Source: Vibrio mimicus
Lineage (GTDB): Bacteria; Pseudomonadota; Gammaproteobacteria; Enterobacterales; Vibrionaceae
Length of the DNA stretch: 64,000 nt
NCBI RefSeq assembly: GCF_019048845.1
Contig: NZ_CP077426.1
Span: 853,501-917,500, forward strand
Direction of reading: 5' to 3'
In this document: positions 26,722 through 35,077 of the stretch, piece by piece
Numbering within the stretch: position 1 is the first letter of the stretch
Layout of the letters: each line of letters starts with the position of its first letter
Notes under the pieces: model-generated
What the model saw: only the letters and a program-made list of their open reading frames with translations
Database searches by the model: none
Told to the model about the DNA's origin: nothing
Program-made: the position numbers and the translations under genes

Positions 26722-28368
26722 ATGGCTATGCACCCTCGTGCAGGACAAAAGGCGCAACAAGAGGATCTCCACAATATCCCGGCGCTAGTTGCAAATTATT
26801 ACCTACTCCAGCCAGAAGCTGGAAATATGGCGCATAAAGTCGAGTTTGGTACATCGGGACACCGAGGTACAGCAGATAAAACGACGTTTAACGAGCATCA
26901 TATTCTTGCGATTGCGCAAGCCGTGGCAGATGTACGCCACGAGCAAGGCGTTACAGGCCCAATCTTCATTGGTAAAGATACCCATGCGCTTTCTGAGCCT
27001 GCATTTAGCAGTGTGCTCGAAGTGCTGATTGCCAACGACATTGAAGTGATTGTTCAAGAAAATAACGGCTATACACCCACGCCAGGTATTTCACACGCGA
27101 TCTTAACGTACAACCTGAAGCATGCAGATAAAGCGGACGGTATTGTGATTACACCTTCGCACAATCCGCCGCAAGATGGTGGTATCAAATATAACCCACC
27201 ACACGGTGGCCCAGCAGAAGGTGAGTTAACCCAAGCGATTGAAGATCGTGCTAATGCTTACATCAGCAAGCATCTTGCAGGTGTAAAACGCATGCCGATT
27301 GCTTTGGCAAAACAATCCGAGTTGCTCAAGCAAGTCGATTTGGTCAAGCCATACGTGGACGATCTGGTTAATGTAATCGACATGGCTGCAATTCAAAAAG
27401 CCAAGCTCAAAATGGGTGTAGATCCACTGGGTGGCAGTGGAATTGATTACTGGCGTCAAATTGGTAAAGCTTACAATCTAGATTTAACGCTGGTTAGTGA
27501 AGCCATTGATCCAAGCTTCCAATTCATGTCATTAGATAAAGATGGCGTGATCCGCATGGATTGTTCTTCACCTTATGCTATGGCTGGTTTGTTGGCGCTG
27601 AAAGATGAGTACGATTTAGCTTTCGGCAACGATCCTGATTACGATCGTCACGGCATTGTTACGCCAAAAGGTTTGATGAATCCTAACCACTTCCTAGCGG
27701 TGTGCATTGATTATCTGTACCGCCACCGTAAGGGGTGGGCAAAGAATGTTGCGGTAGGTAAAACGCTCGTTTCCAGCGCAATGATTGATAAAGTGGTTGC
27801 CGATCTAGATCGTGAACTGTGTGAAGTGCCAGTGGGCTTCAAATGGTTTGTAGATGGCCTGTACTCAGGTCGTTTTGGTTTTGGCGGTGAGGAGAGTGCG
27901 GGCGCATCCTTCCTACGTCAAGATGGCACACCTTGGTCTACTGATAAAGACGGTATCATTCTATGTTTGTTAGCGGCCGAAATTACTGCAGTAACAGGTA
28001 AGAATCCGCAACAATACTATGATGAGCTAGCGGCTAAGCATGGCGATTCTCACTACAGCCGTATTCAAGCTGTGGCGAATGGTCCACAGAAGAATGTGCT
28101 TAAGAAGTTGTCTCCTGAAATGGTTGCTGCACAAACACTAGCAGGAGATCCGATTACGGCTCGTTTGACTCATGCGCCAGGCAATGGTGCGGCGATTGGT
28201 GGCCTGAAAGTGACCACAGATTACGGGTGGTTTGCGGCTCGTCCTTCTGGCACAGAAGATATCTACAAGATCTATTGTGAGAGCTTTAAAGGTGCAGATC
28301 ACTTGAAACAGATTGAATCTGAAGCGCAGCAGATTGTAAACCAAGTGTTTAAAGACGCGGGTTTATAA
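26722..28368 (+). CDS. pgm: Pgm, phosphoglucomutase
   Basis: A 548-residue alpha-D-phosphohexomutase that interconverts glucose-1-P and glucose-6-P. The phosphoserine Ser146 lies in [11 protein letters not shown], a metal-binding loop is seen as DPDYDRHG, the sugar-binding loop as [10 protein letters not shown], and the phosphate-binding loop as [12 protein letters not shown] near the C-terminus. The length is nearly identical to E. coli Pgm. The start MAMHPRAGQ aligns with the family and has AAGGATG upstream. Confidence 0.98.
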   Translation: MAMHPRAGQKAQQEDLHNIPALVANYYLLQPEAGNMAHKVEFGTSGHRGTADKTTFNEHHILAIAQAVADVRHEQGVTGPIFIGKDTHALSEPAFSSVLEVLIANDIEVIVQENNGYTPTPGISHAILTYNLKHADKADGIVITPSHNPPQDGGIKYNPPHGGPAEGELTQAIEDRANAYISKHLAGVKRMPIALAKQSELLKQVDLVKPYVDDLVNVIDMAAIQKAKLKMGVDPLGGSGIDYWRQIGKAYNLDLTLVSEAIDPSFQFMSLDKDGVIRMDCSSPYAMAGLLALKDEYDLAFGNDPDYDRHGIVTPKGLMNPNHFLAVCIDYLYRHRKGWAKNVAVGKTLVSSAMIDKVVADLDRELCEVPVGFKWFVDGLYSGRFGFGGEESAGASFLRQDGTPWSTDKDGIILCLLAAEITAVTGKNPQQYYDELAAKHGDSHYSRIQAVANGPQKNVLKKLSPEMVAAQTLAGDPITARLTHAPGNGAAIGGLKVTTDYGWFAARPSGTEDIYKIYCESFKGADHLKQIESEAQQIVNQVFKDAGL

Positions 28369-28388
28369 TCGATTGTGATGAGATGAAT

Positions 28389-28412
28389 AAGGGGCGATGA
28401 TATCGCCCCTTT
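28389..28412. terminator. Bidirectional terminator, pgm / DUF1853 gene
   Basis: AAGGGGCGAT-GAT-ATCGCCCCTT stem between two convergent 3' ends; TACTTTTAT follows on the + strand. Confidence 0.75.
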
Positions 28413-28425
28413 ACTTTTATAACGC

Positions 28426-29175
28426 TTAAATATTCGGCCATTGATCAGGCACGATAAACCAGAACTTCCCTGATTCAGATTGGCAATGTATAAACCCTTC
28501 TACGTGTTCATTATAACGTTCAGAATTAGTTTGACGTCCCGTCAACCAATCTGCTTTATCAAGCTGATATAAAGGTTCATCAATTAAATGCCGCTCACGC
28601 TGAAAACACCAATAACCTTGAATTTGGCTCGCATTGAGTGTGTAACCAAGACAATCCGTTGGAATTGGCTCATCAGAGAAAGGATTAGTATAAAGACGAC
28701 CTTGCATCAGCAAATGTTGTGATGCCCCAGCCCATAATGGATGTTTTTCTAGAAATAGAGGGTTTTGAGACAGAGGAAGCTGTTGGTTAAGCATATGATC
28801 GAGCTTGATATCCAAACGATCTTCAGGATTAGGTCCGTACCATAGCCCTTGATGAAGCAGATAGAATTTGATTGCCACTTCCCAATGCTCATATTGTTCT
28901 GTTTTCCGGTTTTTAGCTAAAAAATCTAATGAACCAACCGTTTTACCCTCATCAACTAACTGAATTTCTTCTGAAACGGCATTGTAAAATGGGGTTGCGG
29001 TGAATAATTGAGCACAGAGATGCTGATAAAGAAAACCTAAGCGTGGGTTTCCTTGATACTCAGGCCAAGTTTCTCGTGTTGTTTTGCTAAATGGCGCTTT
29101 GCCAACTAAAGGCGCTTTGGCTTGAAACAGGGCAGGGGTGCGATTCACCCAATCCATTAAGTGTTTTAACTCCAT
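28426..29175 (-). CDS. DUF1853 family protein
   Basis: A 249-residue cytoplasmic protein of the DUF1853 family, function unknown. Conserved-looking features are the GNPRLGFLYQHLCAQLF helix, then GSLDFL followed about 17 residues later by HWEVAIKFYL, and a RLDIKLDHML segment. The Asp...Glu-x3-Lys arrangement recalls PD-(D/E)XK nuclease folds, but this is an inference and the spacing is not the canonical ExK. It is divergent from the Nif3-like gene. Confidence 0.78.
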   Translation of the reverse strand: MELKHLMDWVNRTPALFQAKAPLVGKAPFSKTTRETWPEYQGNPRLGFLYQHLCAQLFTATPFYNAVSEEIQLVDEGKTVGSLDFLAKNRKTEQYEHWEVAIKFYLLHQGLWYGPNPEDRLDIKLDHMLNQQLPLSQNPLFLEKHPLWAGASQHLLMQGRLYTNPFSDEPIPTDCLGYTLNASQIQGYWCFQRERHLIDEPLYQLDKADWLTGRQTNSERYNEHVEGFIHCQSESGKFWFIVPDQWPNI

Positions 29176-29264
29176 TTTATCTTCACCACTCTTTTCACAT
29201 ATTTCGACATTCTAGCCTGAAATTGTTATAACCACGCCACCTCTGTTGCTCAATGGATTACAAG

Positions 29265-30023
29265 ATGAACAATTTACAGCTAGAAGTGTTGTTAAATGAG
29301 ACATTGTCCCCACAGTTAATTAAAGATTATTGTCCTAACGGTTTACAAGTCGAAGGTAAAACGAAAATAAAACGAATTGTCACCGGTGTGACCGCTAGCA
29401 TGGCTTTAATTGAAGCTGCGATTGAGTTGAAAGCTGATGCTCTTCTGGTTCACCACGGCTATTTTTGGAAAAGTGAACCTGAGGCTATTCGTGGCATGAA
29501 AGGTCGCCGTATTCGAACCCTAATCCAAAATGATCTTAATCTTTATGCGTACCATCTGCCGTTAGATATCCATCCACAGTTGGGCAACAATGCGCAGCTC
29601 GCGCAGCGACTCGGGATCACCGTTGAAGGCGGTTTGGAGGGACATCCACAATCGGTCGCTATGTTTGGACGTTTTTCTCAACCATTAACGGGGCAAGAAT
29701 TGGCGAATCGGATTGGACAAGCGCTGAATCGCAATCCGCTACATATTGCCCCTGAGCAAGCAGACAAACCGATCGAAACCGTAGGCTGGTGTACCGGTGG
29801 TGGACAAGACTATATTGAGTTGGCAGCTAGCCATGGCTTGGATGCGTTTATTTCTGGGGAAATCTCAGAGCGCACAACGTATTCGGCCCGTGAGCAGTCA
29901 ATCCATTATTTCTCGGCAGGACACCATGCTACTGAGCGTTATGGGATTAAAGCATTAGGTGAGTGGCTTGCGGAAAATCACGACTTTGATGTCACTTTTA
30001 TCGACATTGATAATCCAGTTTAG
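29265..30023 (+). CDS. ybgI: Nif3-like dinuclear metal-centre protein (YbgI)
   Basis: A 252-residue NIF3/YbgI-family protein that forms a toroidal hexamer with a dinuclear metal site per subunit. Metal ligands are visible in LLVHHGYFW and AGHHATERYGI, with substrate-region motifs YCPNGLQVEG, TGVTAS and GEISERTTYSAREQ. E. coli YbgI is linked to DNA repair gene nei by neighbourhood and reported roles differ, so the function is unresolved. The ATG at 29265 aligns with E. coli; an ATG four codons upstream is possible. Confidence 0.92.
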   Translation: MNNLQLEVLLNETLSPQLIKDYCPNGLQVEGKTKIKRIVTGVTASMALIEAAIELKADALLVHHGYFWKSEPEAIRGMKGRRIRTLIQNDLNLYAYHLPLDIHPQLGNNAQLAQRLGITVEGGLEGHPQSVAMFGRFSQPLTGQELANRIGQALNRNPLHIAPEQADKPIETVGWCTGGGQDYIELAASHGLDAFISGEISERTTYSAREQSIHYFSAGHHATERYGIKALGEWLAENHDFDVTFIDIDNPV

Positions 30024-30029
30024 GGCAAT

Positions 30030-30059
30030 AAAAAAGAGCGAGATTATCTCGCTCTTTTT
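30030..30059. terminator. Bidirectional terminator, ybgI / gltA
   Basis: AAAAAAGAGCGAG-ATTAT-CTCGCTCTTTTT, strong symmetric stem with A/T-runs on both sides, between convergent genes. Confidence 0.92.
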
Positions 30060-30081
30060 GACATGAAACGTCACGAATCAA

Positions 30082-31371
30082 CTAGCTGCGTTCATGCAGT
30101 GGAGTGAAATCACGCAGTTTTTGACCTGTGTACAGCTGACGAGGACGTCCGATACGGTTGTCTGGATCGCTGTGCATTTCATTCCAGTGTGCAATCCAAC
30201 CGATGGTGCGAGACATCGCAAAGATCACGGTAAACATTGAGATTGGAATACCAATCGCTTTCAGAATAATGCCAGAGTAGAAATCGACGTTTGGATAGAG
30301 TTTCTTCTCGATGAAGTACTCATCAGACAGAGCAATGCGCTCAAGCTCCATCGCGACATCGAGCAGCGGATCTTGAATACTCAATTCTTTAAGAACTTCA
30401 TGACAGGCTTCACGCATTACCGTTGCACGTGGATCGTAGTTTTTGTAAACGCGGTGACCAAAGCCCATTAGACGGAATGGGTCATCTTTGTCTTTCGCAC
30501 GTCTTACGTATTCAGGAATCTTGTCAACAGAGCCGATCTCTTCCAGCATACGTAAACAAGCCTCATTTGCTCCACCATGCGCAGGACCCCAAAGAGAAGC
30601 GATACCCGCAGCAATACAAGCAAATGGGTTGGCACCGGATGAACCAGCCAGACGTACAGTAGACGTTGAAGCGTTTTGTTCATGGTCTGCATGCAGCGTG
30701 AAAATTTTATCCATTGCACGTGCCACGATTGGATTAACCTCATACTCTTCACAAGGTGTTGCAAACATCATGTGCAGGAAGTTTTCCGCATAGCTTAAAT
30801 CGTTACGTGGGTAGATAAATGGTTGACCAACCGAGTATTTGTAACACATCGCCGCCAGAGTTGGCATTTTTGAAAGCAGACGATAAGCCGCAATCTCTCG
30901 GTGTGTGTCGTTATTGATATCGAGTGAATCGTGATAGAAAGCGGCTAACGCACCAACCACACCACACATAACAGCCATAGGATGAGCATCACGGCGGAAA
31001 CCGTGGAAAAAGCTCGCTATTTGCTCATGCACCATGGTGTGGCGAGTAACGATTTTCTTGAATTCTTCATATTGCTTACGATTAGGGGCTTCACCGTAAA
31101 GAAGGATGTAACAAACTTCCAAGTAATCAGCGTTATTGGCTAACTGATCGATAGGGTAGCCGCGGTGCAACAAAATGCCCTTAGCGCCATCGATATAAGT
31201 AATTTGAGATTCACAGGATGCAGTGGCAAGAAAACCCGGGTCAAAAGTAAAGTAACCGTTTGAGCCTAAAGTACGAACGTCAATTACTTGTGGACCAAGA
31301 GATCCATCCATAATTGGCAATTCGATCGGCGCTTTACCTTCGATGTGAAGGGTCGCTTTCTTATCCGCCAT
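30082..31371 (-). CDS. gltA: GltA, citrate synthase
   Basis: A 429-residue type II citrate synthase that condenses acetyl-CoA and oxaloacetate, the entry step of the TCA cycle. Catalytic His residues are in [13 protein letters not shown] and [14 protein letters not shown]; Asp is in the C-terminal DFYSG segment. The ATG at 31371 (MADKKATL) has AAGGAG at proper distance; an ATG two codons upstream lies against the Shine-Dalgarno and is unlikely. Divergent from sdhC, so both halves of the TCA block share a 395-bp control region. Confidence 0.98.
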   Translation of the reverse strand: MADKKATLHIEGKAPIELPIMDGSLGPQVIDVRTLGSNGYFTFDPGFLATASCESQITYIDGAKGILLHRGYPIDQLANNADYLEVCYILLYGEAPNRKQYEEFKKIVTRHTMVHEQIASFFHGFRRDAHPMAVMCGVVGALAAFYHDSLDINNDTHREIAAYRLLSKMPTLAAMCYKYSVGQPFIYPRNDLSYAENFLHMMFATPCEEYEVNPIVARAMDKIFTLHADHEQNASTSTVRLAGSSGANPFACIAAGIASLWGPAHGGANEACLRMLEEIGSVDKIPEYVRRAKDKDDPFRLMGFGHRVYKNYDPRATVMREACHEVLKELSIQDPLLDVAMELERIALSDEYFIEKKLYPNVDFYSGIILKAIGIPISMFTVIFAMSRTIGWIAHWNEMHSDPDNRIGRPRQLYTGQKLRDFTPLHERS

Positions 31372-31573
31372 AACCATCTCCTTTGTTTATTATTTAATCC
31401 GTCCAGGATGTTTTGTGTGTGATTCTTGTACGTCCGATCTTAATTAAAGTCAATGATTCTCCTCTGATGTGTGCACTCACTTTGATTTTTTATACATACA
31501 AAGTTAAAAATCTGTTCTGTGTAGCAAAAATTGTTACAGCAATTGTATTAGAATGTTGCAGTCCGTATAGTGA

Positions 31574-31589
31574 CACAGAAAATTCTGTG
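31574..31589. promoter_or_regulatory. Inverted repeat operator candidate, CACAGAA-N2-TTCTGTG
   Basis: A perfect 7-bp dyad with a 2-bp spacer in the gltA-sdhC intergenic region. It resembles a repressor or activator site rather than a terminator, because it lies between divergent promoters. The cognate protein is unknown. Confidence 0.4.
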
Positions 31590-31692
31590 AGAGACCTTAT
31601 AAATTCAAGGCTAGAAAGAAATTTAACTCAGAGATTTTAGACTTGAGCTTAACATTTAAACTACAATTAACTCGCCAATTTGGCGGTCGAAA

Positions 31693-31709
31693 TGTTGAAT
31701 AAGTGTTAA
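31693..31709 (+). promoter_or_regulatory. Candidate ArcA site upstream of sdhC
   Basis: TGTTGA-ATAAG-TGTTAA is a direct repeat with the 11-bp phasing typical of ArcA-P binding sites. ArcA represses sdhCDAB under low oxygen in E. coli; the same control is inferred here. Confidence 0.45.
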
Positions 31710-31766
31710 TTTATACGCATTATCGACCAGAATTCATCCATAACTATAAATGCTCAATGGAGCTGA

Positions 31767-32159
31767 GTGAGCAAGCCCGTGAAAGAAAGAAAGTCAAGAC
31801 CTGTTAATTTAGATTTGCAGACCATCCACTTTCCGATCTCAGCAATCGCATCCATCCTCCACCGCGTGTCGGGGGTGATTACGTTTGTTGCGGTTGGGAT
31901 TTTGCTTTGGTTGCTATCCCTCTCTCTCTCCTCACCCGTAGGATTCATGGAAGCGAGCAACATTGTTGATAGCTTTCTCGTGAAATTCGTGCTGTGGGGA
32001 ATCCTAACTGCTCTGGCCTACCACATTGCTGGTGGTATTCGTCATTTATTGATGGATCTTGGCCATTTTGAAGAGCTGGAATCCGGTGCGACAAGCGCCA
32101 AGGTAGCTTTTGCTGCTACCGCTGTATTGTCTCTGCTGGCGGGGGTTCTGGTATGGTAA
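31767..32159 (+). CDS. sdhC: SdhC, succinate dehydrogenase cytochrome b556 subunit
   Basis: A 130-residue membrane anchor with three transmembrane helices; it contributes to heme b ligation (AYHIAGGIRHLLMD) and the ubiquinone site (SILHRVSG, with Ser and Arg). The N-terminal RPVNLDLQTIHFPISAIAS block is nearly identical to E. coli. Start is GTG at 31767 after GGAG. It overlaps sdhD by 7 bp. Confidence 0.96.
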   Translation: MSKPVKERKSRPVNLDLQTIHFPISAIASILHRVSGVITFVAVGILLWLLSLSLSSPVGFMEASNIVDSFLVKFVLWGILTALAYHIAGGIRHLLMDLGHFEELESGATSAKVAFAATAVLSLLAGVLVW

Positions 32160-32497
32160 AACATGTTTCTTCATTTGGTCGTAACGGTGTGCACGATTTT
32201 CTGTTGATTCGTGCTTCTGCGATCATCATGGTGTTGTACACCATTTATATCGTAAGTTTCTGCGCGTTCACGGACATCTCGTATGTTGCGTGGACTCAGT
32301 TCTTTGGTAGCACTTTCACCAAAGTCTTCACAATGTTGGCATTAGTTTCAGTATTAATCCATGGCTGGATTGGCTTATGGCAAGTACTGACGGATTACAT
32401 TAAGTGTTCCAAATTGCGTGCGGGACTACAGTTAGTTGTCATCGCGGTATTGCTTGGATACTTCTTCTCTGGCCTATTTGTATTGTGGGGTGCCTAA
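32153..32497 (+). CDS. sdhD: SdhD, succinate dehydrogenase membrane anchor
   Basis: A 114-residue protein with three transmembrane helices that pairs with SdhC to hold heme b and the quinone site. GVHDFLLIRASAIIM and the SVLIHGWIGLWQVLTDYI helix, with the heme-ligand His, are conserved. The stop abuts the sdhA GTG start directly, implying translational coupling. Confidence 0.96.
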   Translation: MVKHVSSFGRNGVHDFLLIRASAIIMVLYTIYIVSFCAFTDISYVAWTQFFGSTFTKVFTMLALVSVLIHGWIGLWQVLTDYIKCSKLRAGLQLVVIAVLLGYFFSGLFVLWGA

Positions 32498-34264
32498 GTG
32501 ACTATTCCAGTTCGTTCCTTTGATGCCGTAGTAATCGGCGCGGGTGGTGCAGGCATGCGTGCTGCATTACAAATTTCTGAGCAAGGTTTAACTTGTGCTC
32601 TGCTTTCAAAAGTGTTCCCAACTCGTTCACACACCGTATCAGCTCAAGGTGGTATTACTGTGGCGTTGGGTAACTCACATAAAGATGATTGGCAATGGCA
32701 CATGTACGATACGGTAAAAGGCTCCGACTATATCGGTGACCAAAACGCTATCGAATACATGTGTAAAAATGGCCCAGAATCTGTGATTGAACTTGAGAAA
32801 ATGGGTTTGCCATTTTCTCGTTTCGAGAACGGCACTATTTATCAGCGTCCTTTTGGCGGTCAGTCAAAAGAGTTTGGTGGTGAGCAAGCGGCGCGTACTG
32901 CTGCAGCGGCTGACCGTACAGGCCATGCTCTATTGCACACGCTCTACCAACAAAACGTTAAACATAAAACCACCATTTTCTCGGAATGGTATGCGCTAGA
33001 TTTGGTGAAAAATCAAGACGGTGCGGTGCTCGGTTGTACCGCTATCTGTATGGAAACTGGCGAAATTTGCTATTTCAAAGCCAAAGCGACTGTACTTGCT
33101 ACGGGCGGTGCAGGTCGTATTTACGCTTCAACGACTAACGCACACATCAATACTGGTGATGGTGTTGGTATGGCATTGCGTGCTGGCGTACCAATGCAAG
33201 ATATGGAAATGTGGCAATTCCACCCAACGGGTATCGCTGGCGCGGGTGTACTGGTTACTGAAGGTTGCCGTGGTGAAGGTGGCTATCTACTGAATAAAGA
33301 CGGCGAACGTTTCATGGAACGCTACGCGCCGAATGCCAAAGACTTGGCCGGTCGTGACGTAGTTGCTCGTTCAATGATGATCGAAATCCGTGAAGGTCGT
33401 GGTTGTGACGGCCCTTGGGGTCCACACATTAAACTGAAACTGGATCACTTAGGCCGTGATGTTTTGGAATCACGCCTACCGGGTATCTGTGAACTATCAC
33501 GTACCTTTGCTCACGTTGATCCAGTGAAAGAGCCAATCCCCGTTATCCCAACCTGTCATTACATGATGGGTGGTGTGCCGACACAAGTTTCTGGTCAAGC
33601 GATTAAGCAAGACAGAAGTGGTAAAGATGTTGAGGTTCAAGGTCTGTTCGCTTGCGGCGAGATCGCCTCTGTATCGGTACACGGTGCGAACCGTTTAGGC
33701 GGTAACTCACTGCTTGACCTCGTGGTATTTGGTCGTGCGACAGGTCTGCATCTTGGTGAAACTCTGCGTGCTCAAGCAGAAGCTCGCCCAGCAACCGCAT
33801 CGGATATCGAAGCTTCTCTGGCTCGTACCATGCGCTGGGAAAACAGCAAAGGTGGTGAAGACCCAGTGGTTATCCGTAAAGATCTGCAACGCTGCATGCA
33901 AAATAACTTCTCGGTATTCCGTGAAGGTAAAGCGATGGCCGAAGGTCTTGAAGAGTTGAAAGTGATTCGTGAACGCCTGAAAGATGCTCATCTGGCTGAT
34001 AAATCATCAGAATTCAACACTCAGCGCATCGAGTGCTTAGAGCTGGATAACCTGATGGAAACTGCATTTTCTACTGCTGTGGCTGCAAACTATCGTACTG
34101 AAAGCCGTGGTGCTCATGCTCGCTTCGACTATCCAGATCGTGATGATGAAAACTGGCTGTGTCACTCAATCTACAATCCGGAAACGGAACAGATGAGTAA
34201 ACGTGATGTGAACATGACCCCTGTTCACCGTGACCCGTTCCCGCCTAAAGTGCGTTCATATTAA
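32498..34264 (+). CDS. sdhA: SdhA, succinate dehydrogenase flavoprotein
   Basis: The 588-residue catalytic subunit that oxidises succinate to fumarate. The FAD-binding [11 protein letters not shown] is at the N-terminus; the covalent flavin His is in [12 protein letters not shown]; active-site Arg/His segments [17 protein letters not shown] and [13 protein letters not shown] follow in the family order. Start is GTG at 32498 with no gap from sdhD. The 14-bp gap to sdhB carries GGGAGG. Confidence 0.98.
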   Translation: MTIPVRSFDAVVIGAGGAGMRAALQISEQGLTCALLSKVFPTRSHTVSAQGGITVALGNSHKDDWQWHMYDTVKGSDYIGDQNAIEYMCKNGPESVIELEKMGLPFSRFENGTIYQRPFGGQSKEFGGEQAARTAAAADRTGHALLHTLYQQNVKHKTTIFSEWYALDLVKNQDGAVLGCTAICMETGEICYFKAKATVLATGGAGRIYASTTNAHINTGDGVGMALRAGVPMQDMEMWQFHPTGIAGAGVLVTEGCRGEGGYLLNKDGERFMERYAPNAKDLAGRDVVARSMMIEIREGRGCDGPWGPHIKLKLDHLGRDVLESRLPGICELSRTFAHVDPVKEPIPVIPTCHYMMGGVPTQVSGQAIKQDRSGKDVEVQGLFACGEIASVSVHGANRLGGNSLLDLVVFGRATGLHLGETLRAQAEARPATASDIEASLARTMRWENSKGGEDPVVIRKDLQRCMQNNFSVFREGKAMAEGLEELKVIRERLKDAHLADKSSEFNTQRIECLELDNLMETAFSTAVAANYRTESRGAHARFDYPDRDDENWLCHSIYNPETEQMSKRDVNMTPVHRDPFPPKVRSY

Positions 34265-34278
34265 GGGAGGTACTCAAA

Positions 34279-34989
34279 ATGAAACTCAACTTCTCTTTAT
34301 ATCGCTACAATCCGGATGTGGATGCTAAGCCATACATGAAAGACTACATTCTTGAAGTAGAAGAAGGGTCTGACATGATGCTGTTGGATGCTCTGATTCT
34401 GCTCAAAGAACAAGATCCAAGTATTGCTTTCCGTCGCTCATGCCGTGAAGGGGTTTGTGGTTCGGACGGTCTGAATATGAATGGTAAAAATGGTCTGGCT
34501 TGTATCACGCCTCTGTCTGCACTAAAAGGCGACAAAATCGTGATTCGTCCACTACCGGGTTTACCTGTTATTCGTGATTTGATTGTCGACATGACTCAGT
34601 TTTACGATAACTATGCGAAAGTTAAGCCTTTCTTGATTGCAGATGATGTACTTCCTCCATCAAGGGAGAACTTGCAATCACCGGAAGAACGGGCACATTT
34701 AGATGGTCTGTACGAGTGTATTATGTGCGCTTGCTGTACGACTTCTTGCCCTTCATTCTGGTGGAATCCGGATAAATTTATCGGACCTGCAGGCTTGTTG
34801 GCAGCTTATCGTTGGTTGATTGACAGCCGTGATACTGCAACAGATGAACGCTTATCGAATCTTGATGATGCATTTAGCGTTTTTCGTTGCCACAGCATCA
34901 TGAACTGTGTCAGTGTTTGTCCGAAAGGATTAAATCCAACGAAAGCGATTGGGCATATTAAGTCCATGCTGATCAATCGTTCAGTTTAG
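34279..34989 (+). CDS. sdhB: SdhB, succinate dehydrogenase iron-sulfur subunit
   Basis: A 236-residue electron-transfer subunit with three Fe-S clusters. The [2Fe-2S] ligands are in CREGVCGSDG, and the [4Fe-4S] and [3Fe-4S] ligands in CIMCACCTTSCP and CHSIMNCVSVCPKGLNP. It passes electrons from SdhA to the quinone site. A stable hairpin follows before sucA. Confidence 0.98.
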   Translation: MKLNFSLYRYNPDVDAKPYMKDYILEVEEGSDMMLLDALILLKEQDPSIAFRRSCREGVCGSDGLNMNGKNGLACITPLSALKGDKIVIRPLPGLPVIRDLIVDMTQFYDNYAKVKPFLIADDVLPPSRENLQSPEERAHLDGLYECIMCACCTTSCPSFWWNPDKFIGPAGLLAAYRWLIDSRDTATDERLSNLDDAFSVFRCHSIMNCVSVCPKGLNPTKAIGHIKSMLINRSV

Positions 34990-34999
34990 ATTGCAAATT

Positions 35000-35022
35000 G
35001 CAGGCCTTCGGGCCTGCCTTTT
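35000..35022 (+). terminator. Terminator-like hairpin between sdhB and sucA
   Basis: GCAGGCC-TTCG-GGCCTGC followed by CTTTT, 10 bp after the sdhB stop. The GC stem with TTCG loop is very stable, but the T-run is short, so it may be a partial terminator or a processing/stability element inside the sdh-suc cluster. Confidence 0.65.
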
Positions 35023-35077
35023 ATAGCTCGGCGATAAGACCGAAGCAAACGTGAAAACTACTGGTTAAGGGAAAAAA

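Larger units (their letters stand above)
31372..31766. promoter_or_regulatory. Divergent gltA / sdhC control region (395 bp)
   Basis: AT-rich DNA with no credible gene; a 75-codon open frame at 31413-31640 has no coding character. It contains a perfect inverted repeat CACAGAA-AA-TTCTGTG (31574-31589), an ArcA-type direct repeat (31693-31709), and CGCCAATTTGGCG close to it. Promoters for both directions must lie here, but I cannot place them with confidence. Confidence 0.7.

Noticed and set aside
31413..31640. 75-codon open frame between gltA and sdhC
   Set aside because: No ribosome-binding site, atypical AT-rich composition, and it overlaps likely regulatory sites.
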